64,000 bases of DNA from NCBI RefSeq assembly GCF_002836975.1, contig NZ_NIJK01000054.1:142702-206701 (forward strand), written 5' to 3'. Positions 34,524 to 43,269 of this stretch are shown here, piece by piece. The DNA is from Shewanella indica (lineage in GTDB: Bacteria > Pseudomonadota > Gammaproteobacteria > Enterobacterales > Shewanellaceae). Both the position numbers and the translations under genes were made by a program. The notes beneath the pieces were generated by a model, which saw nothing but the letters and a program-made list of their open reading frames with translations, had not been told where the DNA came from and ran no database searches. Numbering within the stretch: position 1 is the stretch's first letter; each line of letters begins with the position of its first letter.

Positions 34524-36011
34524 TTGCTAACACCAACGATAAAAGAATCGGGAACTACAGAGCGAGAAAGATACTTATCAAAATTATCGGACAATACTTT
34601 TTTTGGTCTTTGGTCATTTCCAAATGTTTATACCGATGAAGGAATAACGAAATCAGGTGTTGGAAAAGAGTTATGTGATTTACTTGTTGTCTTCCAGAAT
34701 AAGATTATTATTTTCTCAGATAAAGATATTGCATTTAATACTAATATTGATGTCTCAGTCGCTTGGAAAAGATGGTTTAAACGTTCCGTAATAAAATCGA
34801 CTAATCAATTATTTGGCGCGGAATCTTGGCTGCTAAATTATCCAGGAAGAGTTTATCTTGATAGGGGATGTACAAAAAAATTTCCAATATCTCTCTCCGA
34901 AATTGATTATGAAATTCATTTGATTGCTGTTACTTGCAACTCTGTAAATCCTGCTGAAAAATATTGGGGCGGCGGAAGTTCCGGTTCGTTATATCAAATT
35001 TATCCTTTTGAAGCTAAAGAGTGCATCGAAAAACCATTTATCGTAGGAGACTTATTTCCTAATAAGACCTATATACATGTCTTAGACGAGCTTTCGCTTG
35101 ATCTATTAATGGATGAATTAAATACTATATCAGATTTTGTAAGCTATCTCGATGAAAAAGAAAATGCAATAAGATCCAGGGAGATTATCCAGTCGGCAGG
35201 TGAGGAGGAGTTGTTGGCTCACTATTTTAGAGGAAGAGGTGAGTCTATAATTTCTGGGAAAATGATCCATCCTACGGGAGATATTGAAAAAGATGGGCCT
35301 GTTTCTTTGTCCGAGGGGCTTTGGTCTGAATATATACAGGAAGAGATTTATTCACTATTCTCAGGTATTTATAAAGAAATCCTGTTATGGGATGCGCTTA
35401 TAGAACGGTTCTCATATCATATATTAAAAGGCACTGTTGGTAGAGGCGCGGATCTAGAGTTTGAGTATCACGAACGAGCAGTTAGACACTTGGCTGCAGA
35501 AAATCGAATATCGAGATATATTCTTGCAAAAGCCTTTCATGAAAAATTTCTAGAGGTTCCCCCTAATAGACGTAGCAGCAGGGTAATTTTTTCACCGAGC
35601 CGGAAAGATAAATTATATGTTTTTCTTTTTATTCCTCGGGATAAAGAGCGGGAATATGAAAACTATAGAGATGAGCGATCTAATTATATTCATGCTTACG
35701 CACTGGTTTCAAAATACAAGTATCCAAAAGTCATAGATATAGTAATTATCGCTACCGAACCAATTATGGCTGATGGCAGATCTGAAGATATATTCTCTAT
35801 AGAATACGGTAAAAGCCTTTCGGAAGAAGAAGAATCTGAAGCGCAGAGATTGATTAACGAAGATCGTATATTAAATGATGTTTGGTTGCATAGAGGAAAT
35901 CCTTTGCTACCAAAAATTAAAGAGCCATACAGAAACAAGAAAGCAAAATATGGAAGAAACGAAAAGTGCCCATGTGGTTCAGGTAAAAAGTATAAAAAAT
36001 GCTGCATGTAA
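34524..36011 (+). CDS. SEC-C motif protein with nuclease-like N-terminus, unknown function
   Basis: A 495-aa protein with codon and base composition far more AT-rich than the flanking genes, so probably acquired. The C-terminus is a textbook SEC-C zinc motif, KYGRNEKCPCGSGKKYKKCC. Near residues 45-75 the pattern GVGKELCDLLVVF followed by IIIFSDKDIAF resembles the core strands of PD-(D/E)XK nucleases (Glu, Asp, then Lys), though the exact (D/E)xK triplet is not canonical. The middle has no recognised domain. The start is TTG, with GAGAGG five bases upstream. Accessory location and this architecture would fit a mobile-element defence gene, but that is inference. Confidence 0.7.
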   Translation: MLTPTIKESGTTERERYLSKLSDNTFFGLWSFPNVYTDEGITKSGVGKELCDLLVVFQNKIIIFSDKDIAFNTNIDVSVAWKRWFKRSVIKSTNQLFGAESWLLNYPGRVYLDRGCTKKFPISLSEIDYEIHLIAVTCNSVNPAEKYWGGGSSGSLYQIYPFEAKECIEKPFIVGDLFPNKTYIHVLDELSLDLLMDELNTISDFVSYLDEKENAIRSREIIQSAGEEELLAHYFRGRGESIISGKMIHPTGDIEKDGPVSLSEGLWSEYIQEEIYSLFSGIYKEILLWDALIERFSYHILKGTVGRGADLEFEYHERAVRHLAAENRISRYILAKAFHEKFLEVPPNRRSSRVIFSPSRKDKLYVFLFIPRDKEREYENYRDERSNYIHAYALVSKYKYPKVIDIVIIATEPIMADGRSEDIFSIEYGKSLSEEEESEAQRLINEDRILNDVWLHRGNPLLPKIKEPYRNKKAKYGRNEKCPCGSGKKYKKCCM

Positions 36012-36099
36012 CAAAGCATTGGAAATCGTTAAGAAGAAAAGAGGGTGTTCAAAATTCTGTGTCACGTTAAAAATCACAGATCGATGTGAGAAGAAAGAC

Positions 36100-36909
36100 A
36101 GGACAGCCAAATCTTTTTGATGTTTCACACAGCCTCAACTAGGCTTTGAAATACCCATCAAAGCTCAGTCGAGGTTGGTTATGACCACAGCCCGCCGCCA
36201 GTTGATAGACATGGAAATACACGGAAATACAGGACAGCCATATCTTTTTGATGTTTCGCTCAGCCTTGACTAGGCTTTGAAATACCCATCAAAGCTCAGT
36301 CGAGGTTGGTTATGACCACTGCCCGTCGCCAGTTGATAGATGCTGAAAGTACGCCCTTTTACCACGTGATTAACCGTTGCGTGAGAAGGGCATTTTTGTG
36401 TGGTGAAGATGCACTGTCGGGGCGCAGTTACGAGCATAGACGTGGCTGGATAGTGGATAAAATCACACCAAAATACAGGACAGCCATATCTTTTTGATGT
36501 TTCGCCCAGCCTTGACTAGGCTTTGAAATACCCATCAAGGAGCTAGGTCTTATAGGACCGCGAGAAAGACAGGACAGCTATATCTTTTTGATGTTTCACA
36601 CAGCTTTGACTAGGCTTTGAAATACCCATCAAAGCTCAGTCGAGGTTGGTTATGACCACCGCCCGTCGCCAGTTGATAGATGTTGACAGAGGCAAATACA
36701 GGACAGCCATATCTTTTTGATGTTTCACACAGCTTTGACTAGGCTTTGAAATACCCATCAAAGCTCAGTCGAGGTTGGTTATGACCACCGCCCGTCGCCA
36801 GTTGATAGATGTTGAAAGAGGCAAATACAGGACAGCCAATCCTTTTTGATGTTTCGCTCAGCCTTGACTAGGCTTTGAAATACCCATCAAAGCTCAGTCG
36901 AGGTTGGTT
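36100..36909 (+). repeat. Six nested copies of a REP-like unit ahead of a RAYT gene
   Basis: Units start with AGGACAGC at 36100, 36231, 36477, 36571, 36700 and 36829. Each has the hairpin CCTYGACTAGGCTTTGA - loop - TCAAAGCTCAGTCGAGG (imperfect 17-base stem, truncated in the third unit). All except the third continue into the first 30 or more bases of the transposase coding region (ATGACCAC...CGCCAGTTGATAGA). Lengths are 131, 246, 94, 129 and 129 bases; the sixth runs into the intact gene. Confidence 0.88.
36312..36497 (+). pseudogene. 5' fragment of the RAYT transposase
   Basis: About 50 codons nearly identical to the intact gene at 36910 (MTTARRQLIDAESTPFYHVI onward to GWIVDKI). After base 36464 the match is lost and the frame ends in the next REP-like unit. 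It lacks the HUH motif and cannot be active. Confidence 0.85.
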
Positions 36910-37899
36910 ATGACCACAGCCCGCCGCCAGTTGATAGATGTTGAAAGTACGCCCTTTTACCACGTGATTAATCGCTGCGTGAGAAGGGCATTTTTGTGTG
37001 GTGAAGATGCACTGTCGGGGCGCAGTTACGAGCATAGACGTGGCTGGATAGTGGATAAAATCAGGCAGTTGTCGTCAATATTCTGCATCGACGTTTGCGC
37101 TTATGCGGTTATGAGTAATCACTACCATTTGGTGCTCAAAATCGACCTTGCAGCGCAACAATCATTGTCGCCATTTGAAGTCATCGAGCGTTGGACATTG
37201 CTTTTTAGTGGCAATCCTGTGGCGGCAAAGTTCCTCAAGGGCGATAGTCTCTCAGAAGGTGAGCGAATACTGTTGGATACGCTGATTAGCGATTGGCAGG
37301 AACGCCTTGGCAGTATCAGTTGGTTTATGCGCTGTTTAAACGAAGATATCGCCCGCAAGGCCAATCGAGAAGATGGTTGCAAGGGCGTATTCTGGGAAGG
37401 GCGCTTTAAGTCGCAGGCGCTGCTCGATGAACAGGCGCTGCTGGCCTGCATGATGTATGTGGATTTAAATCCCATTCGCGCCGGTATTGCAGATTCGCTG
37501 CAAACTTCTGATTACACATCCATTCAGGAGCGCATAGAAGAAGTTGCTGAACCAACAACTGCCAACGCTTCACTTAAGCCACTGCTGCAATTTGATGGTG
37601 CAGCCACTGCCGCCGAACAAAGCGGTATCCCGTTTCATTTTGCCGACTATCTGGAACTGATTGATTGGACAGGCCGGGCGGTGCGGGAAGACAAGCGTGG
37701 CTTTATTGCCTGTTCCAGGCCCAAACTACTGCTTGAGCTTGGTATCAGCGACGATGCCTGGATAACTTCTGCCAAGGAGTTTCGCCGTCAGTACAGTGGC
37801 ATGAGTGGCCGATGGGATGCAATGTGTGCCATGAAGGCCAAATATGGTGGTAAATGGTGCCGGGGTAAGCAACAAAGCCAAGCAATACATCCCCATTAA
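36910..37899 (+). CDS. REP-associated tyrosine transposase (RAYT, Y1/HUH family)
   Basis: Single-strand DNA endonuclease related to IS200/IS605 transposases, expected to act on REP hairpins. 329 aa. The N-terminus STPFYHVINRCVRRAFLCG is typical; the HUH motif is AVMSNHYHLVLKID (His-x-His at about residue 76); NRRE/GCKGVFWEGRFKSQAL and ACMMYVDLNPIRAGIA are conserved RAYT features. ATG at 36910 is also the start retained in the truncated copies. A second hairpin lies 29 bases after the stop, so the gene is bracketed by palindromes. It seems intact. Confidence 0.9.
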   Translation: MTTARRQLIDVESTPFYHVINRCVRRAFLCGEDALSGRSYEHRRGWIVDKIRQLSSIFCIDVCAYAVMSNHYHLVLKIDLAAQQSLSPFEVIERWTLLFSGNPVAAKFLKGDSLSEGERILLDTLISDWQERLGSISWFMRCLNEDIARKANREDGCKGVFWEGRFKSQALLDEQALLACMMYVDLNPIRAGIADSLQTSDYTSIQERIEEVAEPTTANASLKPLLQFDGAATAAEQSGIPFHFADYLELIDWTGRAVREDKRGFIACSRPKLLLELGISDDAWITSAKEFRRQYSGMSGRWDAMCAMKAKYGGKWCRGKQQSQAIHPH

Positions 37900-37927
37900 C
37901 CTTAAACCCTTGGTGATTTTGCATAAA

Positions 37928-37952
37928 CAGGCCTAAGCCTGCCGTAGGCCTG
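37928..37952. repeat. Palindrome 3' of the RAYT gene
   Basis: CAGGCCTA (37928-37935) and TAGGCCTG (37945-37952) form a perfect 8-base stem with a 9-base loop. A different sequence from the 5' hairpins, so it may be the right-end REP of the element. Confidence 0.65.
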
Positions 37953-38188
37953 CCTGGCAACCGCAGTTTTTGTATGAAGCATGCAGATTAGTCGTCTTAG
38001 AGAGTCTACTTCCAATAATTCATCGTCATTTATAAGCGATTGAGACCGAATGATATACTTCCTCGTAGCTCGCAAAGTGTTTAGGGTGTCCTGAATTTCA
38101 CTTGATCATAAAGAATTGCTATATCAAAATCATCAGTGTAGAAGTATTTAGCTGCAGGAGGAACATTTTCGAAGCACTCTTGATATAA

Positions 38189-38704
38189 CTAATCATGGTC
38201 GGACGTTCCTGGTAGCTTGCAATTTACATTCAACATTTCTAGCAGGTACTTTATCAAGTAAATTTGAGTTGCATCTGTGCTGGATTCACCAAAAGAATCT
38301 GAGTTTATGATCTGATCTAGCGCTTGCTCCAAGATCTCATCAGTTACAGTAAAATGCTGAGTGATAAATTCGAGATACTCTTTCTGATTATTTCGGCAGC
38401 CCATAAGTAGGAACAAGTTGTGATCTAGCGGAAATTTATTCTCAACGAGTTTTTTGAAAACATAAAAACTGTTCTCATACTGTATTATTGTGAATATCCC
38501 TTCAGGGAAATCAACTTTGAGCTGTTCAGGGTGGAATTTATTCAGGAATGCTCCAATGCAGTCTTCCTTTAAATAATGTTCTATATCACTCATCAATAGT
38601 TGAAGAAAGATAACCTTCTTTTCTTCATTGTTTTTAAACGGGTAGTTGTTTAGTAAATACTCAAAGTCAGCTAGTACTTGCGTGGAAATAACATCGTACC
38701 ACAT
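38189..38704 (-). CDS. Unknown acidic protein, apparently frameshifted at its 5' end
   Basis: 171 aa from ATG 38704; no family recognised. Features such as FPLDHNLFLLMGCRNNQKEYL suggest helical ankyrin-like repeats. Upstream, ATG at 38775 begins MNNEQLINAIRK in another frame and stops at 38725. Shifting one base at the A-rich stretch near 38741 joins this to EADKLKCYSYDDMWYDVIST, giving a continuous and natural-looking N-terminus. So the real gene probably spans 38775-38189 with a one-base deletion or sequencing error. AT-rich, no strong ribosome site at 38704. Confidence 0.55.
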   Translation of the reverse strand: MWYDVISTQVLADFEYLLNNYPFKNNEEKKVIFLQLLMSDIEHYLKEDCIGAFLNKFHPEQLKVDFPEGIFTIIQYENSFYVFKKLVENKFPLDHNLFLLMGCRNNQKEYLEFITQHFTVTDEILEQALDQIINSDSFGESSTDATQIYLIKYLLEMLNVNCKLPGTSDHD

Positions 38705-38775
38705 GTCATCATAGCTATAGCACTTTAATTTATCAGCTTCTTTCTGATAGCGTTAATTAATTGTTCGTTATTCAT

Positions 38776-39076
38776 GGTTTTTCTTTATGATATATGGATA
38801 GTGAAATATAGCAGCATCTTTAACTTGGCAACTATTGGTGGCAATGCTAAATTATTCTAACTTTGGATTTCAATGATACAGTCATCTGTGCTTCTGCAAG
38901 CGCCTCGGGGCTCAAGGCTCAAGCTTCATTCGCAGTAGGTACACTGACAACAAGCACAGGCTGTTAATAAGGTGTCCTCAATGTATCTCAATGAGAACAC
39001 CTTAATTACTTTCAGTGCGGGTAGCTGGGCTATTAACCGACTTGTGTCAAGAGTCAAATAAAGCCAGAGCTACCTA
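38776..39076. other. Non-coding stretch with one hairpin
   Basis: 301 bases without a gene. TAAGGTGT (38968-38975) and ACACCTTA (38997-39004) form an 8-base stem with a further CTCA/TGAG pair inside. It lacks a T tract and is of unknown role. Confidence 0.45.
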
Positions 39077-40090
39077 TTACCACACTTCAATTCTAGTTGA
39101 TATCCCGGCTTCGCCATCAGCTACAATGTCGATACTTTCCGGTATAAAACTATCTGCTTGATAATTCGGTGAGGCCGAGTAGTTACTTATGTTTCCTTGC
39201 TGGGCCAGCTCCATGACCTGTTGATCGAACACTTTTTTGCTCAGTGAGGCCGTCTTTGGTAGATAGACCACATTCATTGGGTCGTCCTGACCACCAAACT
39301 CCAATGGGAAGAGATAGGTTTTTCGTAACATACCTTGAGCTGCGAGCTCTTCTGCCTGTTCTCGATTGTCTATGTCCGAGTAGTTAATGGAAGCGGGATT
39401 TAACACCGAAGGTCTGTTAATGACACTGACTTGCTTATCGTTCGATGCAAGGAGTTTGGCTAACAGCTTGTCTCGACCGTTTTTCATTGACCAGGCCATC
39501 TCATCGTCAGTAATCACAGTCGCTATCAGTAGTTGGCCTTCACCATTAGGTAATGTGAAGCTACCTGGCAGCGGACTGTGTGCCTGGGTAATAAGTACAT
39601 TGACGTAATCGCCGTCTCCCACCATGACATCTTCAATAGTTAGGCCGTTGTACTTTTTGACTCTTCCCAAAAGGTCTGCATCGTTAAGCATTTCCGCATT
39701 GACGGCCCATTGCAACAAACCTAGTGGCCAATCTGCCTCGCCTTGGGTAATTACTATAATTTCGTATCCATAACCCGGCCGCTCAGGATAGACAGGAACT
39801 GTTTCTTTTTTTGTCAGAGTCAGCTCAATGTTACCATCTGTTTGATTAATGTTTTGGGGCAAGTACTGGGTTGGCATATCCGGGTTGGTTAAACCAAAAG
39901 TGGTGTAAAGCCATAGGTCGTCACCCAATTCGCTGGCTTTAGACTTAAACAAGCCACCACCTGGCCATACACCTGTCATATGACCCAGTTTAAGGATCTC
40001 ATCTGGGAACAGACCGAATTTCTTTTCGAATACAGCCGTTCTAGCGTCATATACGTTATCCCATAATATCTCTTGGTTTACTTCTGTCAC
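39077..40090 (-). CDS. SUFU (suppressor of fused) domain protein
   Basis: 337 aa. The central region follows the SUFU pattern: LWLYTTFGLTNPDMP, then IELTLTKKE, YGYEIIVITQGEADWPLGLL, HSPLPGSFTLPNGEGQLLI and ITDDEMAWSMKNGRDKLL. In bacteria this domain is common in immunity proteins of polymorphic toxin systems (family knowledge). The C-terminal 80 residues are an extension not assigned. Starts at GTG with a very strong AAAGGAGG site eight bases upstream. No toxin gene is adjacent, so it may be an orphan immunity gene. Confidence 0.65.
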   Translation of the reverse strand: MTEVNQEILWDNVYDARTAVFEKKFGLFPDEILKLGHMTGVWPGGGLFKSKASELGDDLWLYTTFGLTNPDMPTQYLPQNINQTDGNIELTLTKKETVPVYPERPGYGYEIIVITQGEADWPLGLLQWAVNAEMLNDADLLGRVKKYNGLTIEDVMVGDGDYVNVLITQAHSPLPGSFTLPNGEGQLLIATVITDDEMAWSMKNGRDKLLAKLLASNDKQVSVINRPSVLNPASINYSDIDNREQAEELAAQGMLRKTYLFPLEFGGQDDPMNVVYLPKTASLSKKVFDQQVMELAQQGNISNYSASPNYQADSFIPESIDIVADGEAGISTRIEVW

Positions 40091-40474
40091 TATATTACCT
40101 CCTTTTAATAAATTTTGACTTCATTTGTTATCGAAAATATCAGTCCAAAAAATGTATCTTATTATCTTTTACTTTTATATGTTCAAATAGATGTTTATAT
40201 TTAACCTGCCGTCTTAATTTGAACATCTATTTGCAATCGATCACTATCAAAAATAGCTCAATAGGGTTGTGGGGGATTATCTCTTAGATGCAATACTAAA
40301 CTTAGAAAAAATATATTGCTGTATTGTTTTCTATGCTCTCGCTTGCGGCCTCATATAGGGCAATCAAAACACAGTATTCCCGATAAAAGTTGCCCTCATT
40401 GTCGGCTAATTCATTGATTTTATCTGCCTCGGAATCTGAAGATTGTAGTATAGCGCTCCATATCTGCGGTCCTA
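40091..40474. other. Intergenic region with a long inverted repeat
   Basis: 384 AT-rich bases without a gene. It carries the inverted repeat annotated at 40184-40233 and should hold the promoter of the SUFU gene. Confidence 0.45.
40184..40233. repeat. 12-base inverted repeat
   Basis: CAAATAGATGTT (40184-40195) and AACATCTATTTG (40222-40233) are perfect inverted copies, 26 bases apart, upstream of the SUFU-domain gene. Possible operator pair or transcript hairpin. Confidence 0.6.
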
Positions 40475-40918
40475 CTATTTGAATAAACTGAACTTACCGG
40501 TAAACTCTTTAAGCACAGTCGTATCACCGAACATACAAATACCAAAGTATTCCAGATCTTGCTCGGATGTTTCAGCCGTTGCTTTTACCTGCTCGGCGGA
40601 TGTTCCTACTATCATGGTGTTTGTAAAGTCAGTGAATGGGATATTTCGTTGCAGGAGTTCTTCACGGACTTTTCTGATCTTGTTCGAATTGTCAGCCTTA
40701 AGAACGATAAATGGATAATGGGATATTGATGGATGAATACCTTCTTCCTTATCCCGATATTGCAGAAAACAGAGTCTGTCTAAGTCATTTACTTCAGCGA
40801 CCAGTCCGGCTGTCATATGACCCAGCGCATTGTACAGGCGCCCCATATCAACTTTTTTATTTAGTACGGCGACAAATCGTTTTGTGTTTTCATCTGGTAG
40901 AGAGGTGAAATCAATCAT
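40475..40918 (-). CDS. DUF2000 family protein (PTH2-like fold)
   Basis: 147 aa. Family features: KRFVAVLNKKVDMGRLYNAL-GHMTAGLV, YPFIVLKADNSNKIRKVREE, FTDFTNTMIVGTSAEQV and the end LEYFGICMFGDT. The fold is related to peptidyl-tRNA hydrolase 2, but catalytic function for DUF2000 is not established. Stand-alone in the AT-rich island; the SF0329-like gene lies 36 bases upstream on the same strand and may be co-transcribed. Confidence 0.75.
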   Translation of the reverse strand: MIDFTSLPDENTKRFVAVLNKKVDMGRLYNALGHMTAGLVAEVNDLDRLCFLQYRDKEEGIHPSISHYPFIVLKADNSNKIRKVREELLQRNIPFTDFTNTMIVGTSAEQVKATAETSEQDLEYFGICMFGDTTVLKEFTGKFSLFK

Positions 40919-40954
40919 GAAGTTTCCTGGTTTTTAAGGGAGGTATCTAGCTTG

Positions 40955-41470
40955 TTATCCGGAAATAGCTTTAAATTTTTGGGAAAGGTCAGCTGCCTCT
41001 GCCTTTATACGAAAATCTGCAAAGTAAATAACCATTGGATGAGGGTCCTTTAGCATTTCATTGACCTTAGCCTTACCTAGTTTACGGTGAAGAACACCTA
41101 TGACACGCAATAGCGGATGTTCAGATTTAATACAATCATGAGCGGATAGGCTCAATGACTCGAAACATATAATTTTGAAGTCATAACTGCTGAATTCACC
41201 TGCTTCATATAAACTCCCCACAGTTCTTTCTAAGCCATCTACTGATTTATGTTTCAGGCAATCTGTTGGGGTTAACTCATGAAAATATGCCCCTTGTTCC
41301 GACCAAGACTCATAATCAGTAAGACTTATGCCTTGCTTGCCATCAATGACAACCCAACTTCGAGCAACTTCACCTTGTCGTCGATAAGAAGTTGTAAATA
41401 TTTCAATTCTGCCTTTGATGGATTCAGCAAAATTTTCTTCAACTCGCTTTTTAAGTTTTGACCATTGCAT
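40955..41470 (-). CDS. SF0329-like hypothetical protein
   Basis: 171 aa starting MQWSKLKKRVEENFAESIKG, followed by RIEIFTTSYRRQGEVARSWVVIDGKQ. This pattern recalls proteins annotated as the SF0329 family, of unknown function; the assignment is from memory. The C-terminal part (VIGVLHRKLGKAKVNEM then DPHPMVIYFADFRIKAE) appears helical and cytoplasmic. Likely co-transcribed with the DUF2000 gene downstream. Confidence 0.6.
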   Translation of the reverse strand: MQWSKLKKRVEENFAESIKGRIEIFTTSYRRQGEVARSWVVIDGKQGISLTDYESWSEQGAYFHELTPTDCLKHKSVDGLERTVGSLYEAGEFSSYDFKIICFESLSLSAHDCIKSEHPLLRVIGVLHRKLGKAKVNEMLKDPHPMVIYFADFRIKAEAADLSQKFKAISG

Positions 41471-42268
41471 AATTTCTACTTTTGGCAGTTGAAAGGTGTA
41501 TACGCGCTTTAAATATATTGTTTGCTAATTCAGTAAATAACGGTTTTAAGGTGTTGACTATATACTCAAAACTATTCCTTAATAGCAATAAATATAATGA
41601 TTCCCTATGCAAGCAAGTGTCAGTTGCCGTGTTTCTTACGGATGAATTGAGTCAGAGCCATACTATTTGTTGACCCAATAGGCGAACAATTATAGGAGGC
41701 CGACATGTCTAAAGCTAACACGCTTATTATTGGGTTGGACGTGCATAAGTAAATCAATGACGTGACTAGGGTTTTGACTAGTCTACCGAAGTTGTGCAAC
41801 TACTACGGTACTTTGCTCACTAACACTCGAGCTTTCGGTAAATTAAATCATATCAACGCCCTGTTAAGGAGTAAGCAACGTAATACCGATACCGCCGCAT
41901 TCCATCCTAATCACTAAAATCAACGCATAGTAGAAATGGCATGCTTGGCGAATCCAGCTTGAGCTTTGCTATACGATTTCACCCACTATGTAGCACTATG
42001 ATATACCGAACAACTTATCTAGTCCGATAGGAAACGCCCACCCAATTATTGCGCCGATTATCTCACCAACCGTTAATCCCAATAGCTTCATAATATTGTA
42101 CACATACGTATTCGATTCTCGGAGGAGTGTAAGTTTGCATTGTTACAGTTTGGCCAGAATCCTGACACTAAACGTACATGTACGATTTTAGGCCTAAAAT
42201 ATACTAATTATTTAACACATCTACCTTTATAGCTTTTAATTTGATACTACAGAAATGACGCGCAAAAT
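41471..42268. other. Non-coding, decayed stretch
   Basis: About 800 bases without an intact gene. The only recognisable content is the start of an IS110-type transposase at 41705. The remainder up to 42268 shows many stops in all frames. Confidence 0.5.
41705..41900 (+). pseudogene. Decayed 5' end of an IS110-family transposase
   Basis: ATG 41705, after the site AGGAGGCCGAC, encodes MSKANTLIIGLDVHK and then a stop. GLDVHK is the typical N-terminus of IS110-type DEDD transposases. A later frame gives YYGTLLTNTRAFGKL, like the following segment of that family. Everything after is degraded. Confidence 0.5.
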
Positions 42269-42448
42269 CTATTTATTCGAATCTTGTAACTTATTTCCGT
42301 GCTTATCCATTTCGCATTTACATTTAGGGCATACCCAACCGCCCCATATAAGTTGTTGGAAGTTATCAGGAATTCTTATCGAAGGCATCTGAGTGCTACA
42401 ATCAGGACAATTTACCTGATTAAGATTAACTAGTTTTTTTATTTTCAT
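42269..42448 (-). CDS. Small zinc-ribbon protein
   Basis: 59 aa, MKIKKLVNLNQVNCPDCSTQ with a second knuckle WGGWVCPKCKCEMDKHG. The two CxxC pairs form a single zinc ribbon. ATG 42448 is preceded by GGAGGAGAC, a strong ribosome site; the frame extends to 42496 without one. Function unknown; last gene of the island before the hydrogenase cluster. Confidence 0.65.
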   Translation of the reverse strand: MKIKKLVNLNQVNCPDCSTQMPSIRIPDNFQQLIWGGWVCPKCKCEMDKHGNKLQDSNK

Positions 42449-42921
42449 GTCTCCTCCATATTTAAACAAGTAGTACTCGGCCATGAAGCCGTTCACACGC
42501 TAGAATCACAGGCGAGGAATGAGTTTAATCGCGTAGATTAAGGGCGTCGCGTCTGAGCTTAAATAACTATCTGCCATAAAGTTTCCGCCATAGCTACCGC
42601 ACGGGCACGAAACTGACTTCGTCCCTGAATTTGCCTGAAGGCGAAATGATGCCAGTCATCCCTGTATTGGCTGTTTTTATAACTAATTGAATTATCGTTA
42701 GAATAACCAAGTTGGCTTGGCGAAACAAGCCGCAAGTGCAGCCATGGTTTAGAAATGAGACTCTAAAGGCTTTTACTGACGGTAAGACAGTAATGGGGGA
42801 AGGAGTGATGAAAGGCCAAAGAGATATGGCCAAAGGCATTACCGAACGCGATAGCCTTTGGCCCTAAGTTTTACAGTGTGTAGCTCAACACAGATAGCGG
42901 CGCCGCTTTGCCTGGGCAGGA
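42449..42921. other. Intergenic region at the right edge of the island
   Basis: About 470 bases. On the plus strand, 42664-42867 encodes an open stretch ending TERDSLWP without a start codon; upstream it is broken by TGA. It looks like a gene remnant or a dispersed repeat. No terminator for the hyp operon is evident. Confidence 0.4.
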
Positions 42922-43269
42922 TTAATCTGTGATTAACTCGAGTTGCATCAATAGCATATCTTCACCGTCTATGACCCGGGTATCCTGGCTGTGGCAGTGG
43001 GGGCAGATGACGGTACGTTCCTCTGGGGTACTTTGCTGCCGGCACTGATTGCAGGAGAGCGTCAGCGGCGCTATGTCGATATCAAGCACGGCATTGTGGC
43101 AGACGCTGTGTTCACGAAAGGTGTTGAAGGCGGTGCGAACCAACTCAGGCTCGACGCCGCTCATGGCGCCTATCTTGATGGCGACCCGGGCAATGCCCTT
43201 GGCGCCGTGCTCGGCGGCGAGTTGCTGGCACTGCTCCATCAGGGCGCTGACGATAGAATACTCGTGCAT
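42922..43269 (-). CDS. hypA: Hydrogenase nickel incorporation protein HypA
   Basis: Nickel metallochaperone working with HypB. MHEYSIVSALMEQCQ contains the Ni-binding N-terminal Met-His. The zinc domain has CNQCRQQ and CPHCHSQ. 115 aa. ATG overlaps the hypE stop (TGATG). Last gene of the operon. Confidence 0.95.
   Translation of the reverse strand: MHEYSIVSALMEQCQQLAAEHGAKGIARVAIKIGAMSGVEPELVRTAFNTFREHSVCHNAVLDIDIAPLTLSCNQCRQQSTPEERTVICPHCHSQDTRVIDGEDMLLMQLELITD

Noticed and set aside
36061..36099. Possible IS end before the REP ladder (GGTGTTCAAAATTCTGTGTC)
   Set aside because: It recalls terminal repeats of some insertion sequences, but no matching second end or transposase is visible.
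42594..42839. 81-codon minus-strand frame near hypA
   Set aside because: No ribosome site and implausible composition; the plus strand shows a decayed coding-like stretch instead.
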